Assembly (NCBI RefSeq): GCF_009857815.1 | Contig: NZ_WVVW01000001.1 | Span: 310,001 to 374,000, forward strand | From: Pseudomaricurvus sp. HS19 | GTDB taxonomy: Bacteria > Pseudomonadota > Gammaproteobacteria > Pseudomonadales > Cellvibrionaceae | Length of the DNA stretch: 64,000 nt | Direction: 5' to 3' | Shown: positions 42,785-52,227 of the stretch, one piece after another | Layout: each line of letters begins with the position of its first letter | Position numbering within the stretch: position 1 is the stretch's first letter | Position numbers and translations under genes: made by a program | The notes under the pieces: model-generated | Seen by the model: only the letters and a program-made list of their open reading frames with translations | Told to the model about the DNA's origin: nothing | Databases searched by the model: none

Positions 42785-44047
42785 ATGGCGATAGTAATCA
42801 AGATTGCTAAAACTTCTAAAGAGCTGGATGACGTATATCGACTCCGTCATCAGGTTTATGTGGAAGAGCGCGGTAAGTTTTCAGCGGTATCCGCTATCAA
42901 TCCACGAATAATTGATCATTTTGATGCCGTTCCCGGAGTAGTGAACCTGATTGCCTATTCAGACGGCATCGCAATCGCCGCCATGCGGGTCAACGAAGAT
43001 ACAGGCATTGGTCTTCCGGCCGAGCAATACTTCGATTTTTCGGAATTTCGGGCCGAAGCGGAGAAGAAAAATAAAGAAATAGACGCCAAAAAAAGAAAGC
43101 CACTGAAGTTTGTCAGTGGCAGTATGCTGGTGGCCCACGAAGACTGGCGCAATCGTCGTAACGTTCTCTTCGCTATTTTTAAAGCCTTTGGCTGGGCCAT
43201 CACCAGTATGGGAGCCACCCATGTGCTGGGCTCGATTGCAGAAGATACCTTGTCGCTGTACAAGCGCATCGGCTTCAAAGTGGTGGGAAATGCCGAGTGG
43301 CGCGATAGTGTACAGGATCAAATGATCCCGATTGCGGCAGCCTATGACGAGCTGACCGATTGGGCATTTGGGGATCTCAGGAAAAAGGTCGACAACTTCT
43401 GGCTGGACAATTTTTGCGGTGATTTTGAAAGGATTCTGTTGTCGCCTGGTGAGGTACTCTTTGATCAGGGTGACGTGGCCAGTCACACCTATGTGGTTGA
43501 TGAAGGGTGTATTGCTATCTCGCGAACAGACCCTGAAGGCAATGAAATGGTGTTTGCCAATCTTGCCAGGGGGGCACTGTTTGGTGAGATAGCCGTCTTT
43601 GACGGCGAACGCCGCTCGGCGAAAGCAACTGCCTTAATGAATACGGAATTGATTACCATTGAACGTTCCCGCATGTTCGATTCCCTGAAACACGATCCTG
43701 AGCATATGACGCAGCTGTTTCAGCATTTTGCCAGAATGATACGCAACGCCAATGAGCTGACCATGGTGCAGGCTTTCTCACCGCAGACGGCGAGAGTCAA
43801 CTTTGCCCTCAGGGAGCTGTGGCGATCCGCGTCCCCCAGCAGAAAGCAGGAGGGAGTCAGGGAGATCAGGATCGGGCCGGCACAAATTGCCCGTAATGCC
43901 AGGGTCAGGGAGGATGAGGTCAGAAAGGTTCTGGAGTCCCGGCGCAGTGAAGGGGTGCTGGAGTACGGTAACAATATAATAAAGTTTATGTGCGATCCTG
44001 ATGATGGATTGGGGGGTGACAGCTCCCTTGACGAGTCTCTCGTTTGA
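42785..44047 (+). CDS. GNAT acyltransferase-like domain fused to cyclic-nucleotide-binding and Crp-type HTH domains
   Basis: A 420-residue fusion. Residues 1-200 resemble FeeM/autoinducer-synthase GNAT folds (VYRLRHQVYVEERGKF; FVSGSMLVAHEDWRNRRNVLFAIF). Residues ~210-330 are a cyclic-nucleotide-binding domain (LSPGEVLFDQGDVASHTYVVDEG; GALFGEIAVFDGERRSAKATA, where FGEIAVFDGERRSA is the phosphate-binding cassette with the conserved Arg). The end (~335-405) is a Crp-like winged helix (IGPAQIARNARVREDEVRKVL). It may be an acyltransferase gated by cNMP, or a DNA-binding regulator with an added enzymatic head. ATG follows a TTG-rich leader with GGAGCG. Confidence 0.83.
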   Translation: MAIVIKIAKTSKELDDVYRLRHQVYVEERGKFSAVSAINPRIIDHFDAVPGVVNLIAYSDGIAIAAMRVNEDTGIGLPAEQYFDFSEFRAEAEKKNKEIDAKKRKPLKFVSGSMLVAHEDWRNRRNVLFAIFKAFGWAITSMGATHVLGSIAEDTLSLYKRIGFKVVGNAEWRDSVQDQMIPIAAAYDELTDWAFGDLRKKVDNFWLDNFCGDFERILLSPGEVLFDQGDVASHTYVVDEGCIAISRTDPEGNEMVFANLARGALFGEIAVFDGERRSAKATALMNTELITIERSRMFDSLKHDPEHMTQLFQHFARMIRNANELTMVQAFSPQTARVNFALRELWRSASPSRKQEGVREIRIGPAQIARNARVREDEVRKVLESRRSEGVLEYGNNIIKFMCDPDDGLGGDSSLDESLV

Positions 44048-44311
44048 TATTGGCGGCAGTTCGCGGGTAATTAGGTGCATAAATCTACCTGTTATAATTT
44101 ATTTATCTGTAGTGTTGCTGTTTTTAGCATCTTTCGGGCTATCGTGGTGAGTTGTAATATTTACTGACTCGACTATAGTGGTAAGACGCCTAACTCCTCA
44201 TTTGTCTTTTTTCAGGGGCCTGTAAATTGGTCCTCAGGGGTTGGTTTGTGGTGTGCAACGTGTAAATGGATTACGTGTTGAAGGAGTTACTCAGGACATG
44301 GAGATGAAGGG
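44048..44311. other. Intergenic region upstream of the priming glycosyltransferase
   Basis: 264 bp of AT-rich sequence without a gene. A weak sigma-54-like site, TGGTTTG-N4-GTGCA, is at 44242-44257: the GG and GC pairs are correctly spaced but flanking bases deviate. AAGGAG lies shortly before the ATG of the next gene region (44280-44285), too far to be its ribosome site. Confidence 0.35.
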
Positions 44312-45832
44312 ATGACACAAGTTGAAGCCCAGATGCAGTCGCAGGGCAGGAAGCCAAGGAGGGAAGGGCAGCCGTTGCCCGGCGCTACACCGGCCAAGGT
44401 TGGGCGTTCCACCGGAAACTCCCCTGATAGCGTATCCCGTTTTTCGCGAATACATTTCCTGCGCGGCAATGTCAGGATTGCCGGTCATATCATACATGTC
44501 ATTTATCTTTGGTTATTGGCGCTTGAATTAGTCACTGCTGCTGCCCTTATGGCAGCTGCGCAATACTATTTGGTGGGGCAGGTGGTTGCTCTTCCATCAC
44601 TCCTTTTTGCCGGGGTCCTCGTGGTTTCCTATGCCTCCATGGGACTCTACGATACCCGCCAGCGGAACCGGCTGAGCGGTGTGGTCCTGCGAATTGTCGC
44701 GGGTGTCACCTTTGCGATGGCCCTGTGTTACGGTGTTTCAGCGGTACTGCCATTGCCGGTCACCGGGATGGAAATCCTGTTGTCCGGCGCCGCTTCCCTG
44801 GTGGTATTTCCCGCACTTCGGCTGCTGTTCGACTCGTTCGTGGATGGCAGGGTTCTGCAGCGTAAGATCCTGGTTTTGGGTACGGGTAAAAGAGCCCGCA
44901 AAATTGATATGCTGCGACGCAAGTCGGATATACGCGGATTTAGTTTGCTGGGCTTTCTCCCTTCCAATGGTTGTCAGCACTGTTATGTCAATCCGGAAAA
45001 GCTCCTGAAAATTGATGATATCTGTGCATACGCCCTGAAAAACCACGTTGATGAAATTGTGATTGCTCTCGATGATCGCCGGGTGGGGCTGCCTATCGAT
45101 CAGCTCCTTGATTGCCGGATGAGTGGCATTGAAGTCACAGATGACCTGGATTTCTTTGAGAGAGAGGCGGCTCTGGTGCAGCTGGAGCTGATCAAGTCCA
45201 GTTGGCTGATCCATGCGCAGGGTTTTACCAACAACTACTACCGTTACATGGAAAAGCGGCTGGTGGATATCTTCGGGGCAACGATTGTTGGTATTGCGCT
45301 TTCACCGTTTATTCTGCTGACTGCGCTGGCGATACGACTGGAGTCGGGGCTCTCCTCACCGGTTCTGTATACCCAGGTCAGGGTGGGCAGAGGAGGCAAG
45401 CCATTTACGATTTACAAGTTCCGCAGTATGCGTACCGATGCCGAGACATCCGCCGGTGCACAGTGGGCCAGTCAGGGCGATTCCCGGGTTACCCGGGTGG
45501 GAAGAATTATTCGGAAATGCCGCCTCGATGAAACACCGCAACTGTGGAATATCCTCAAAGGCGATATGAGTTTGGTGGGGCCCCGGCCAGAGCGGCCTGA
45601 GTTCGTGGACAATCTTTCTAACCTGAACAGTCTGTACGCTGAAAGACATCGCCTGGCTCCCGGCCTCACAGGTTGGGCACAGCTCTGCTATCCCTATGGA
45701 TCTTCCGATGAGGATTCCATTGAGAAACTCAAGTACGATCTCTACTACGTTAAAAACCATTCCGTCTTCCTGGATCTCTATATCCTGATCCAGACTGTGG
45801 AAGTTATGCTGTTCCAGAAGGGCGCTCGTTAA
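44312..45832 (+). CDS. XrtA/PEP-CTERM system priming sugar transferase (EpsB type)
   Basis: A 506-residue polyprenyl-phosphate sugar phosphotransferase of the WbaP/EpsB type. After a basic ~55-residue leader come four membrane helices (65-165), a nucleotide-binding-like region with VLGTGKRARKID, then the C-terminal catalytic domain from ~310: a fifth helix (LVDIFGATIVGIALSPFILL), YTQVRVGRGGKPFTIYKFRSMR, DETPQLWNILKGDMSLVGPRPERPEF and PGLTGWAQ. It puts the first sugar phosphate on undecaprenyl phosphate. Typical for this family in exosortase loci. A terminator follows. Confidence 0.92.
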   Translation: MTQVEAQMQSQGRKPRREGQPLPGATPAKVGRSTGNSPDSVSRFSRIHFLRGNVRIAGHIIHVIYLWLLALELVTAAALMAAAQYYLVGQVVALPSLLFAGVLVVSYASMGLYDTRQRNRLSGVVLRIVAGVTFAMALCYGVSAVLPLPVTGMEILLSGAASLVVFPALRLLFDSFVDGRVLQRKILVLGTGKRARKIDMLRRKSDIRGFSLLGFLPSNGCQHCYVNPEKLLKIDDICAYALKNHVDEIVIALDDRRVGLPIDQLLDCRMSGIEVTDDLDFFEREAALVQLELIKSSWLIHAQGFTNNYYRYMEKRLVDIFGATIVGIALSPFILLTALAIRLESGLSSPVLYTQVRVGRGGKPFTIYKFRSMRTDAETSAGAQWASQGDSRVTRVGRIIRKCRLDETPQLWNILKGDMSLVGPRPERPEFVDNLSNLNSLYAERHRLAPGLTGWAQLCYPYGSSDEDSIEKLKYDLYYVKNHSVFLDLYILIQTVEVMLFQKGAR

Positions 45833-45871
45833 ATTGTCATTCGTACCCTGAAGCTCGTTGAGCAGTAACAG

Positions 45872-45895
45872 AAAGGCCCGCGATTGCGGGCCTTT
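45872..45895. terminator. Terminator between sugar transferase and prsR
   Basis: A 10-bp perfect stem (AAAGGCCCGC / GCGGGCCTTT) with a GATT loop, flanked by A and T runs; it serves convergent genes. Confidence 0.92.
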
Positions 45896-45919
45896 TTGCT
45901 TCTGAAGAACTCATCGGAT

Positions 45920-47275
45920 CTACGGCTTCAGGTTGTATTTTTCCAGCATGTTATAGAGGGTGGGGCGTGTCACGCCCAGATTTTTAGCCGTCTCCGAAAT
46001 GTTGTTGTTGGCATGGTTGAGAGCGCGAAGGATAGCGTTCTTTTCCGCATTTTCACGGATCTGCTTCAGATTGAACGGGGTCGGCTCTTCAACAGTAACT
46101 TCCAGCTCCAGATCTTCCGGCGTTATCTGACTGCCGTCTGCCATTACCACAGCACGTTTGATCCTGCTTTCCAGTTCGCGCACGTTGCCTGGCCAGGAGT
46201 AGCGTTCAATGGTGTGCAGGGCTTCATCGGTAAAGCCTTTTATATTTCGGCCCAGTTGAGTGCTGTAGCGATTCAGGAAGTTGCGTGCCAGCAACAGCGC
46301 GTCGCCTTCCCGATCACACAAAGGGGGAATGTTGACGGTAATTTCGCTGATGCGATAGAACAGGTCCTCGCGAAACCGCCCGTCTCTTATGTGCGAGGTC
46401 AGATCCTGGTGCGTCGCACAAATGATCCTTACGTCAACGGGAATCTCTTTTCTGCCACCAACCCGCTCCACGACCCGCTCTTGTAAAAAGCGCAATAACT
46501 TGGCCTGTAATTCCAGGGGAAGGTCACCCACTTCATCCAGGAACAGGGTGCCGCCGTCAGCGTATTCAATTTTTCCCTGGGTCTGCTTGGCGGCACCGGT
46601 AAAAGCCCCTTTCTCGTAGCCAAACAGCTCACTTTCCAGCAAGTTTTCCGGTATGGCGGCGCAGTTGATAGCGACCATACGGTTCTTTGCTCGAGGGCTC
46701 AGGTTGTGCAGGGCCCGGGCAAATACCTCTTTGCCCGTTCCGCTGGCCCCCAGCAGCAGGGTTGTAATGTTACTGGGCGCGACCTTTTCAATTGTGCGGC
46801 AAATCTTTTCAATCTGGGGGCTGGCTCCCACGATCTCTGCCAGAGGTCCCTGTCGCCGTTCGGTTTGCAGGCTACGGTTCTCCTGCTCCAGTTCGTAGAC
46901 GCGATAGGCCCGGTCTACCATTAGCTGCAGGATGTCAGCTTCAACAGGCTTTTGGTAAAAGTCGTAGGCACCCAGGCCAATCGCCTTAACGGCGTTCTCC
47001 CGGTCGTGGGTTCCTGTGACAATGATAATTTTGGTGGCCGGGGCAAGGCTGAGTATCTGTTTCAGGGATTCCATGCCCTCGGTGACGCCGCCGGGATCCG
47101 GCGGCAGTCCCAGGTCCAGTAAGACCACCCCCGGGGAGCAACGTCGTACTGCCGCTATGGCATCGGTGCGGTTACTGCAGACACTGACTTCGTAGTTGTC
47201 AAAACACCAGCGCAACTGGCTTTGCAGACCGGGGTCATCCTCGACTATGAGCAGTTGGCGGTTCTCAGATCCCAT
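45920..47275 (-). CDS. prsR: PEP-CTERM-box response regulator PrsR (sigma-54 activator)
   Basis: A 451-residue NtrC-type regulator. Receiver domain 1-125 with Glu-Asp-Asp near 12-14 and Asp in VVLLDLGLP; AAA+ domain with Walker A GASGTGKEVFARA, the sigma-54-contacting GAFTGA loop, Walker B GGTLFLDEVGDLPLE and arginine finger region; C-terminal Fis-like HTH ending TRPTLYNMLEKYNL. It should activate sigma-54 promoters of PEP-CTERM genes, such as the one at 41294. It is 46 bp downstream of prsK in the same direction. Confidence 0.93.
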   Translation of the reverse strand: MGSENRQLLIVEDDPGLQSQLRWCFDNYEVSVCSNRTDAIAAVRRCSPGVVLLDLGLPPDPGGVTEGMESLKQILSLAPATKIIIVTGTHDRENAVKAIGLGAYDFYQKPVEADILQLMVDRAYRVYELEQENRSLQTERRQGPLAEIVGASPQIEKICRTIEKVAPSNITTLLLGASGTGKEVFARALHNLSPRAKNRMVAINCAAIPENLLESELFGYEKGAFTGAAKQTQGKIEYADGGTLFLDEVGDLPLELQAKLLRFLQERVVERVGGRKEIPVDVRIICATHQDLTSHIRDGRFREDLFYRISEITVNIPPLCDREGDALLLARNFLNRYSTQLGRNIKGFTDEALHTIERYSWPGNVRELESRIKRAVVMADGSQITPEDLELEVTVEEPTPFNLKQIRENAEKNAILRALNHANNNISETAKNLGVTRPTLYNMLEKYNLKP

Positions 47276-47321
47276 TTCTTGTCATCCTTAAAATCGTGCT
47301 ATCCGGGCGGGTGGGGCGGCA

Positions 47322-49463
47322 TTAAGCAATGGATCGGCTTGCCTGCCCCTGCTCGGTGTCCTTGTTGCCAGCAGGTATGGAAATCGTGAAGCAACTTCCC
47401 TGTCCTGGAGAGCTGGTGACGTCCAGGTGCCCACCTAACGATTGAACGTATTGGCGGGATTCGTAGACCCCAATCCCCATGCCAGTGAGGCCTTTGGTGG
47501 AGTCAAATGGTTTAAACAGGCGATGCTTGATGAACTCTTCCGTCATGCCGCAACCCGTATCTGTAATGGTAATCACAATTGAGCCGTCTGTGTAGTCTGA
47601 TGCCACAGAGATCGAGCCCTCTGCAGGGGTGGCTTCCTGAGCATTCTGCAGCAGATGGCAGAAGATATTGACCAGTTGGTCGAAGTCCGTCTCTATGGTG
47701 CTGTCCTCCGGAGGGAGCTGCTGGCATGCCGGTTTTGGGGCTATGTGCTGTCTGGATTCTACTGCTGCCACTATGGCGTCGCGGATGCTGACCTGCTTGC
47801 GCTGCATCTCCCTTTGACCGGACTTCATCTGCTGTAGCAGGCGGGTCATGCGGTCAACAGAGTTTTGAATGGTATACAGGGCGTCGTCGATAAATTCAGG
47901 GTTGTGTTTGTGCTTGGCTGAGTTGGTTACCACCAGTGTGAGCTGTGCCAGGATATTCTTCAGGTCATGCATCACATAGGTTGAGAGCCGATGGTAGGCC
48001 TCAAACTGCCTTGCTTCCGACAGGAGCTGCTCGGATTGGTACTGGGCCAGCATGATAGCGGCCTGGCGGCCTCCTGCCTTGAGGAGATCCCGGTCTTCCC
48101 AGTTAATGCCGCTGCTGATGTCAGAGCGTTTGAGGAACATGACCCCAAGGGCACCTTGTTGATAAAGCAGGGGTACCAGCAGCCAGGCTTTGGGTATGTC
48201 CAGTAGCCATCCCGGCAGGGTGAGATTGTCGTACTGGTCGGGCTGCGAAAGATACTCGTCAAGATCGATAACCCACTCGGTTTCCGTCATGAAGTCCGCA
48301 ATGCGGCCAATGTCCGTGTTCATGCTCTCCCTGTCGATGAGAGGCATTGGGGCGTGCCAGTTTTCCAGCAGTTGATAGTGGCCGTTACCGGCATCGACCC
48401 AGACGATGGCACCGGAGGCGTGTACCAGTTTGCACATGGCGGCACAGCTGCGGGCCGGAATTTCGCCTTCACTGATGGCCAGCTCGGCGGTAAATTCCTG
48501 CCACTTTTCCCGGTAATCGTATTTGTAGCTGAAAAAATGTTTGCTCAGCCAGACCCGTGATAATGCCCGCAGTTTATGGGACATGAGCAGCATGGCCATG
48601 AGCAAAAACGCGGCAAACAAAAAGGTGATTTGGAGCAGGTTGCCCCAGGAGCCACTCAGGTACAGGACGTAATAGCCGGCTCCTGACATGGCGAGCAAAT
48701 AGGCACCGGCGGCGAGAAAGGTGGCCGAGTGAAAAATCACCTGCCGCGAAACGTGTATTTCCAGTTGCATGTTGCGATAGCGGGCGGCGGCTACCCCCAG
48801 TAGCGGTATGACCATGCAGTTGATAAAGCCGCGGGCGATCCAGAATTCACTGGCCATCTGCCCGAACATCAGGCCGTCGCTGAAGAGTACGAAGTCAAAA
48901 CACATGGCCGCCCCGGCGGCGATACAGAGGAGCTTCAGAGCCCACAACTGGGTAGTGTTGCTATGCCTGATAATCTGTTCTGTCAAAAGCAGGACCGAGA
49001 TGGACGAGAGCAGGAAAATGACAAATTCGAACTTGCTGTACCCGGCCGGGTAGTGCAGTAGCGGTGGGAGTTCCAGTGACGGCCAGGCATGGATTGCTAC
49101 CTGAGGGCCCATGAGGGCGAGGAGGCTGATCACAGCCCAGAGCAGGCACACCCTCTGTAACCTGGATACATTCGCGTCTCCGGGGTCAGCCTGGTTGTCC
49201 CGCTCAGGTGTCAAAATCTGGCACAGCAGCAGAATCCAGCATTGGAACCGGGCCCACTCCAACAGCAGCAGGGCTGCATTCGGAAGCGGGTAATAGCGAT
49301 CAGAGAGAATGGCGATCGCCCAAAGGGTGCTTGTCAGGCAGAGCGCCAGCAGGGCTTTACCACTCCGGTTCTTCAGGTAGGAAAGCAGCGTCAGTATTCC
49401 CAATACCGAGTAGCCCAATATCACGGTGCCATAGCTGGCGGCAGTCATCTCGCTGATAGACAC
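47322..49463 (-). CDS. prsK: XrtA/PEP-CTERM system histidine kinase PrsK
   Basis: A roughly 713-residue membrane kinase. About eight hydrophobic segments fill the first 300 residues, then a GAF-like domain (~330-470), a dimerisation helix with the phospho-acceptor His in YVMHDLKNILAQL (about residue 499), and an HATPase with NLLQNAQEA, DTGCGM and GMGIGVYESR. It phosphorylates PrsR. The signal sensed is unknown. GTG at 49463 has AAGGA nine bases upstream; TTG (49472) and ATG (49448) are alternatives. Confidence 0.92.
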   Translation of the reverse strand: MSISEMTAASYGTVILGYSVLGILTLLSYLKNRSGKALLALCLTSTLWAIAILSDRYYPLPNAALLLLEWARFQCWILLLCQILTPERDNQADPGDANVSRLQRVCLLWAVISLLALMGPQVAIHAWPSLELPPLLHYPAGYSKFEFVIFLLSSISVLLLTEQIIRHSNTTQLWALKLLCIAAGAAMCFDFVLFSDGLMFGQMASEFWIARGFINCMVIPLLGVAAARYRNMQLEIHVSRQVIFHSATFLAAGAYLLAMSGAGYYVLYLSGSWGNLLQITFLFAAFLLMAMLLMSHKLRALSRVWLSKHFFSYKYDYREKWQEFTAELAISEGEIPARSCAAMCKLVHASGAIVWVDAGNGHYQLLENWHAPMPLIDRESMNTDIGRIADFMTETEWVIDLDEYLSQPDQYDNLTLPGWLLDIPKAWLLVPLLYQQGALGVMFLKRSDISSGINWEDRDLLKAGGRQAAIMLAQYQSEQLLSEARQFEAYHRLSTYVMHDLKNILAQLTLVVTNSAKHKHNPEFIDDALYTIQNSVDRMTRLLQQMKSGQREMQRKQVSIRDAIVAAVESRQHIAPKPACQQLPPEDSTIETDFDQLVNIFCHLLQNAQEATPAEGSISVASDYTDGSIVITITDTGCGMTEEFIKHRLFKPFDSTKGLTGMGIGVYESRQYVQSLGGHLDVTSSPGQGSCFTISIPAGNKDTEQGQASRSIA

Positions 49464-49637
49464 GGGTCGCAATCCTTACGTTCCAGAGGCATATTTATTC
49501 TGCTTTTGCAGTAATATAGATTACCCAGTTTTATGCTGATGTGATAGGGTTTGCCTAAGGCACCGGAAGCCCTGTCGTCGACTGCAAAGCGACGGTTATT
49601 CATAGCAATAGCGGTATACAAAAGGAACATTGACGCG

Positions 49638-50666
49638 ATGCTCTTGCCCGAGTTGTCCAGCCACCTGACCTCACACCCAAGAACCTGGCTGATTACCGGA
49701 GTGGCCGGCTTTATCGGCTCCAATCTGTTGGAATGCTTGCTGGGGTGCGGGCAGGCAGTTGTCGGTCTTGATAATTTTGCCACCGGCTCCAAGCGCAACC
49801 TTGATGATGTGCAGGGCAAACTGACGGCTGAGCAGTGGAACAAATTTACCTTTATTGAAGGCGATATCCGCGATCTCGACACTTGCCTGTCCGCCTGTGA
49901 GGGCGTGGACATTGTTCTGCATCAGGCCGCCCTGGGGAGCGTGCCACGTTCTATTGAGAATCCGCTGAATACCAATTCGGTCAATATTGACGGCTTCGTG
50001 AATATGCTGGAAGCGGTGCGTCACAAGGGTGTTAGCCGCTTTGTCTACGCAGCGTCCTCCTCCACCTATGGTGATCATCCCGGCCTGCCAAAAGTAGAAG
50101 ATCAGATCGGCAGGCCGCTCTCGCCCTACGCGGTGACCAAGTATGTCAACGAACTCTATGCGGACGTGTTTGCCAGAACCTATGGCATTGAGGCTATAGG
50201 CTTGCGTTACTTCAATGTCTTTGGTCCCCGCCAGGATCCCAACGGCGCTTACGCGGCGGTTATTCCCCGCTGGTTTGGCAATCTGATTGCGTCCGACCCC
50301 TGTTACATCAATGGTGATGGCGAGACTTCCCGGGACTTCTGTTTTATCGAAAACACGGTGCAGGCCAATCTGCTGGCAGCAACCACGCAGGTGCCGGAGG
50401 CTGTCAATCAGGTTTACAACGTGGCTTATGGCCAGAGCACTACCCTGAATGAGCTGTTTGCCGTAATACGCGATCTTGTGGCTTCCCGTAACCCGGAGGT
50501 GGCGGGGCGGGAGCCGGTGTACCGGGAGTTTCGTCAGGGTGATGTGCGTCACTCGCTGGCGGACATCTCCAGGGCGGAACGTTTACTGGGTTACAAGCCT
50601 CAATATTCCGCGGCCTCGGGTTTACGGGAAACCGCAGATTGGTATCTCAATCACCTGACGCCTTGA
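49638..50666 (+). CDS. UDP-N-acetylglucosamine 4-epimerase, TviC/WbpP type
   Basis: A 342-residue SDR epimerase. NAD motif [13 protein letters not shown] near residue 22, SSS in [11 protein letters not shown], YxxxK in SPYAVTKY and the arginine-rich substrate segment ([20 protein letters not shown]) match TviC/WbpP, which interconvert UDP-GlcNAc(A) and UDP-GalNAc(A). With the following dehydrogenase it should provide an acidic amino sugar for the polysaccharide. ATG at 49638 has AAAGGA 11 bases upstream. Confidence 0.87.
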   Translation: MLLPELSSHLTSHPRTWLITGVAGFIGSNLLECLLGCGQAVVGLDNFATGSKRNLDDVQGKLTAEQWNKFTFIEGDIRDLDTCLSACEGVDIVLHQAALGSVPRSIENPLNTNSVNIDGFVNMLEAVRHKGVSRFVYAASSSTYGDHPGLPKVEDQIGRPLSPYAVTKYVNELYADVFARTYGIEAIGLRYFNVFGPRQDPNGAYAAVIPRWFGNLIASDPCYINGDGETSRDFCFIENTVQANLLAATTQVPEAVNQVYNVAYGQSTTLNELFAVIRDLVASRNPEVAGREPVYREFRQGDVRHSLADISRAERLLGYKPQYSAASGLRETADWYLNHLTP

Positions 50667-50739
50667 TGTCGGTGCTATCTAATCGTTATTCACAATCGTG
50701 CAGTTTAACTGTGCAAGAAGTCTCCCGGAGAAAAAGAGT

Positions 50740-52041
50740 ATGCAAACGGTTGGTATCGTTGGTCTGGGCTACGTTGGTTTGCCCCTCGCCGTAGCCTTCG
50801 GTCAGCACTTTACAACCATCGGTTTTGACCTGAACGAGGAGAAACTGGATCACTACCGCCAGGGGCGTGATCCCAGCGGGGAGGTGGATGGGGCGCAGCT
50901 GCGGTCCGCCACAAAGTTGAGCTTCACCAGCCGCGCGGTGGCCCTGGCTGCTGCCGATGTGATCATCGTTGTGGTGCCTACCCCTATTGATCATGCGCAC
51001 CAGCCGGACCTGTCACCGTTGGCAGGGGCTTGCGAGGCCGTCGGCAGCGTCATGCGCGCCGGCACCACGGTGGTATTTGAGTCAACCGTCTATCCGGGCT
51101 GCACAGAAGAGTATTGTGTCCCGATTCTCGAGGCCCGGTCGGGTTTGCGCTGGGCGGGCAGGGGAGAGGGAGGCAGCGACTGCTTTTACGTGGGGTATTC
51201 CCCCGAGCGGATTAACCCGGGCGACAAGCAGCACCGCCTGGAGACGATTGTAAAAGTGGTAGCGGGTGACAGCCCGGCAACGCTGGAGCGCTTGTCCAAA
51301 CTCTATGGAACCGTGGTCACCGCGGGTGTTTACCCGGCGGCGACCATCAAGGTGGCGGAAGCGGCCAAGGTGATCGAGAACACGCAAAGGGATCTCAACA
51401 TCGCCCTGATGAACGAATTGGCGATTATTTTTAATCGCCTGGATATAGACACCCTGGAGGTGCTGGAAGCCGCCGGTACCAAATGGAACTTTCTGCCGTT
51501 CCGGCCGGGTCTGGTTGGTGGCCATTGTATCGGTGTTGATCCATACTACCTTACCTATAAGGCTGAAGCTGCCGGCCACCATCCCCAGGTTATTCTGGCA
51601 GGCCGCCACATTAATGATGGTATGGGCAAGTTTGTGGCCGAGCAGACTGTCAAAAAATTGCTCAAGGCCGGTAAAGAGTTGAATGGCGCCAGGGTTGCGG
51701 TGCTGGGACTGACCTTCAAGGAAGATTGCCCGGACCTGCGCAATTCGAAGGTGGTGGACATTATTGCGGAATTGGCGGATTACCAGTGCAATATTCTGGT
51801 ACACGACCCGCTGGCATCTGCTCGGGAGGCCCGACATGAGTATGGGCTGGATCTCTGCAGTTGGGACGATTTGCGAGACCTGGATGCTGTGGTGCTGGCG
51901 GTGCCGCATCGCAAATACAGGGAGCTGACGATGGATGGCATACAGGCACTGTTGTCCAAAAATGGTGTGGTCATTGACGTTAAGTCGATAGTGGATAAGG
52001 GCGCCGCTGAAGAGGCCGGGTTGTCAGTCTGGAGACTGTGA
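50740..52041 (+). CDS. UDP-N-acetylhexosamine 6-dehydrogenase, TviB/WbpO type
   Basis: A 433-residue nucleotide-sugar dehydrogenase. It begins VGIVGLGYVGLPLAVAF (NAD motif) and has the catalytic cysteine in GLVGGHCIGVDPYYL near residue 265 and the C-terminal domain starting VLGLTFKEDCPDLRNS. Sequence features fit the TviB/WbpA branch that oxidises UDP-GlcNAc or UDP-GalNAc to the uronic acid, using two NAD. GGAG lies nine bases before the ATG. It is 73 bp after the epimerase gene, with which it forms a Vi-antigen-like pair. Confidence 0.9.
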   Translation: MQTVGIVGLGYVGLPLAVAFGQHFTTIGFDLNEEKLDHYRQGRDPSGEVDGAQLRSATKLSFTSRAVALAAADVIIVVVPTPIDHAHQPDLSPLAGACEAVGSVMRAGTTVVFESTVYPGCTEEYCVPILEARSGLRWAGRGEGGSDCFYVGYSPERINPGDKQHRLETIVKVVAGDSPATLERLSKLYGTVVTAGVYPAATIKVAEAAKVIENTQRDLNIALMNELAIIFNRLDIDTLEVLEAAGTKWNFLPFRPGLVGGHCIGVDPYYLTYKAEAAGHHPQVILAGRHINDGMGKFVAEQTVKKLLKAGKELNGARVAVLGLTFKEDCPDLRNSKVVDIIAELADYQCNILVHDPLASAREARHEYGLDLCSWDDLRDLDAVVLAVPHRKYRELTMDGIQALLSKNGVVIDVKSIVDKGAAEEAGLSVWRL

Positions 52042-52227
52042 CGACACTGTCAGATTATTTTACGTTTTGGCGTTGAAATTGGTTTTGTTTTCGATGGCCA
52101 GGTTTAAATCCCAGAAAAATCAGGGGGTTGTACTCGTGGCGCATTTCTTGCAGTTCTATAGGTCAGCTTTTGGGTTGGCTTGAATAAAGCGCATTGAGTG
52201 CGGTTTGTTGCAGGGCCAGGGTGGAAA

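Noticed and set aside
44242-44257. Sigma-54 promoter for the priming sugar transferase
   Set aside because: Only the invariant dinucleotides and a few bases match; kept only as a note in the intergenic entry.
52176-52191. Second sigma-54 promoter upstream of the Cys-containing protein (TGGCTTG-N4-AAGCG)
   Set aside because: GG and GC spacing is right but the -12 element is poor; could be chance.
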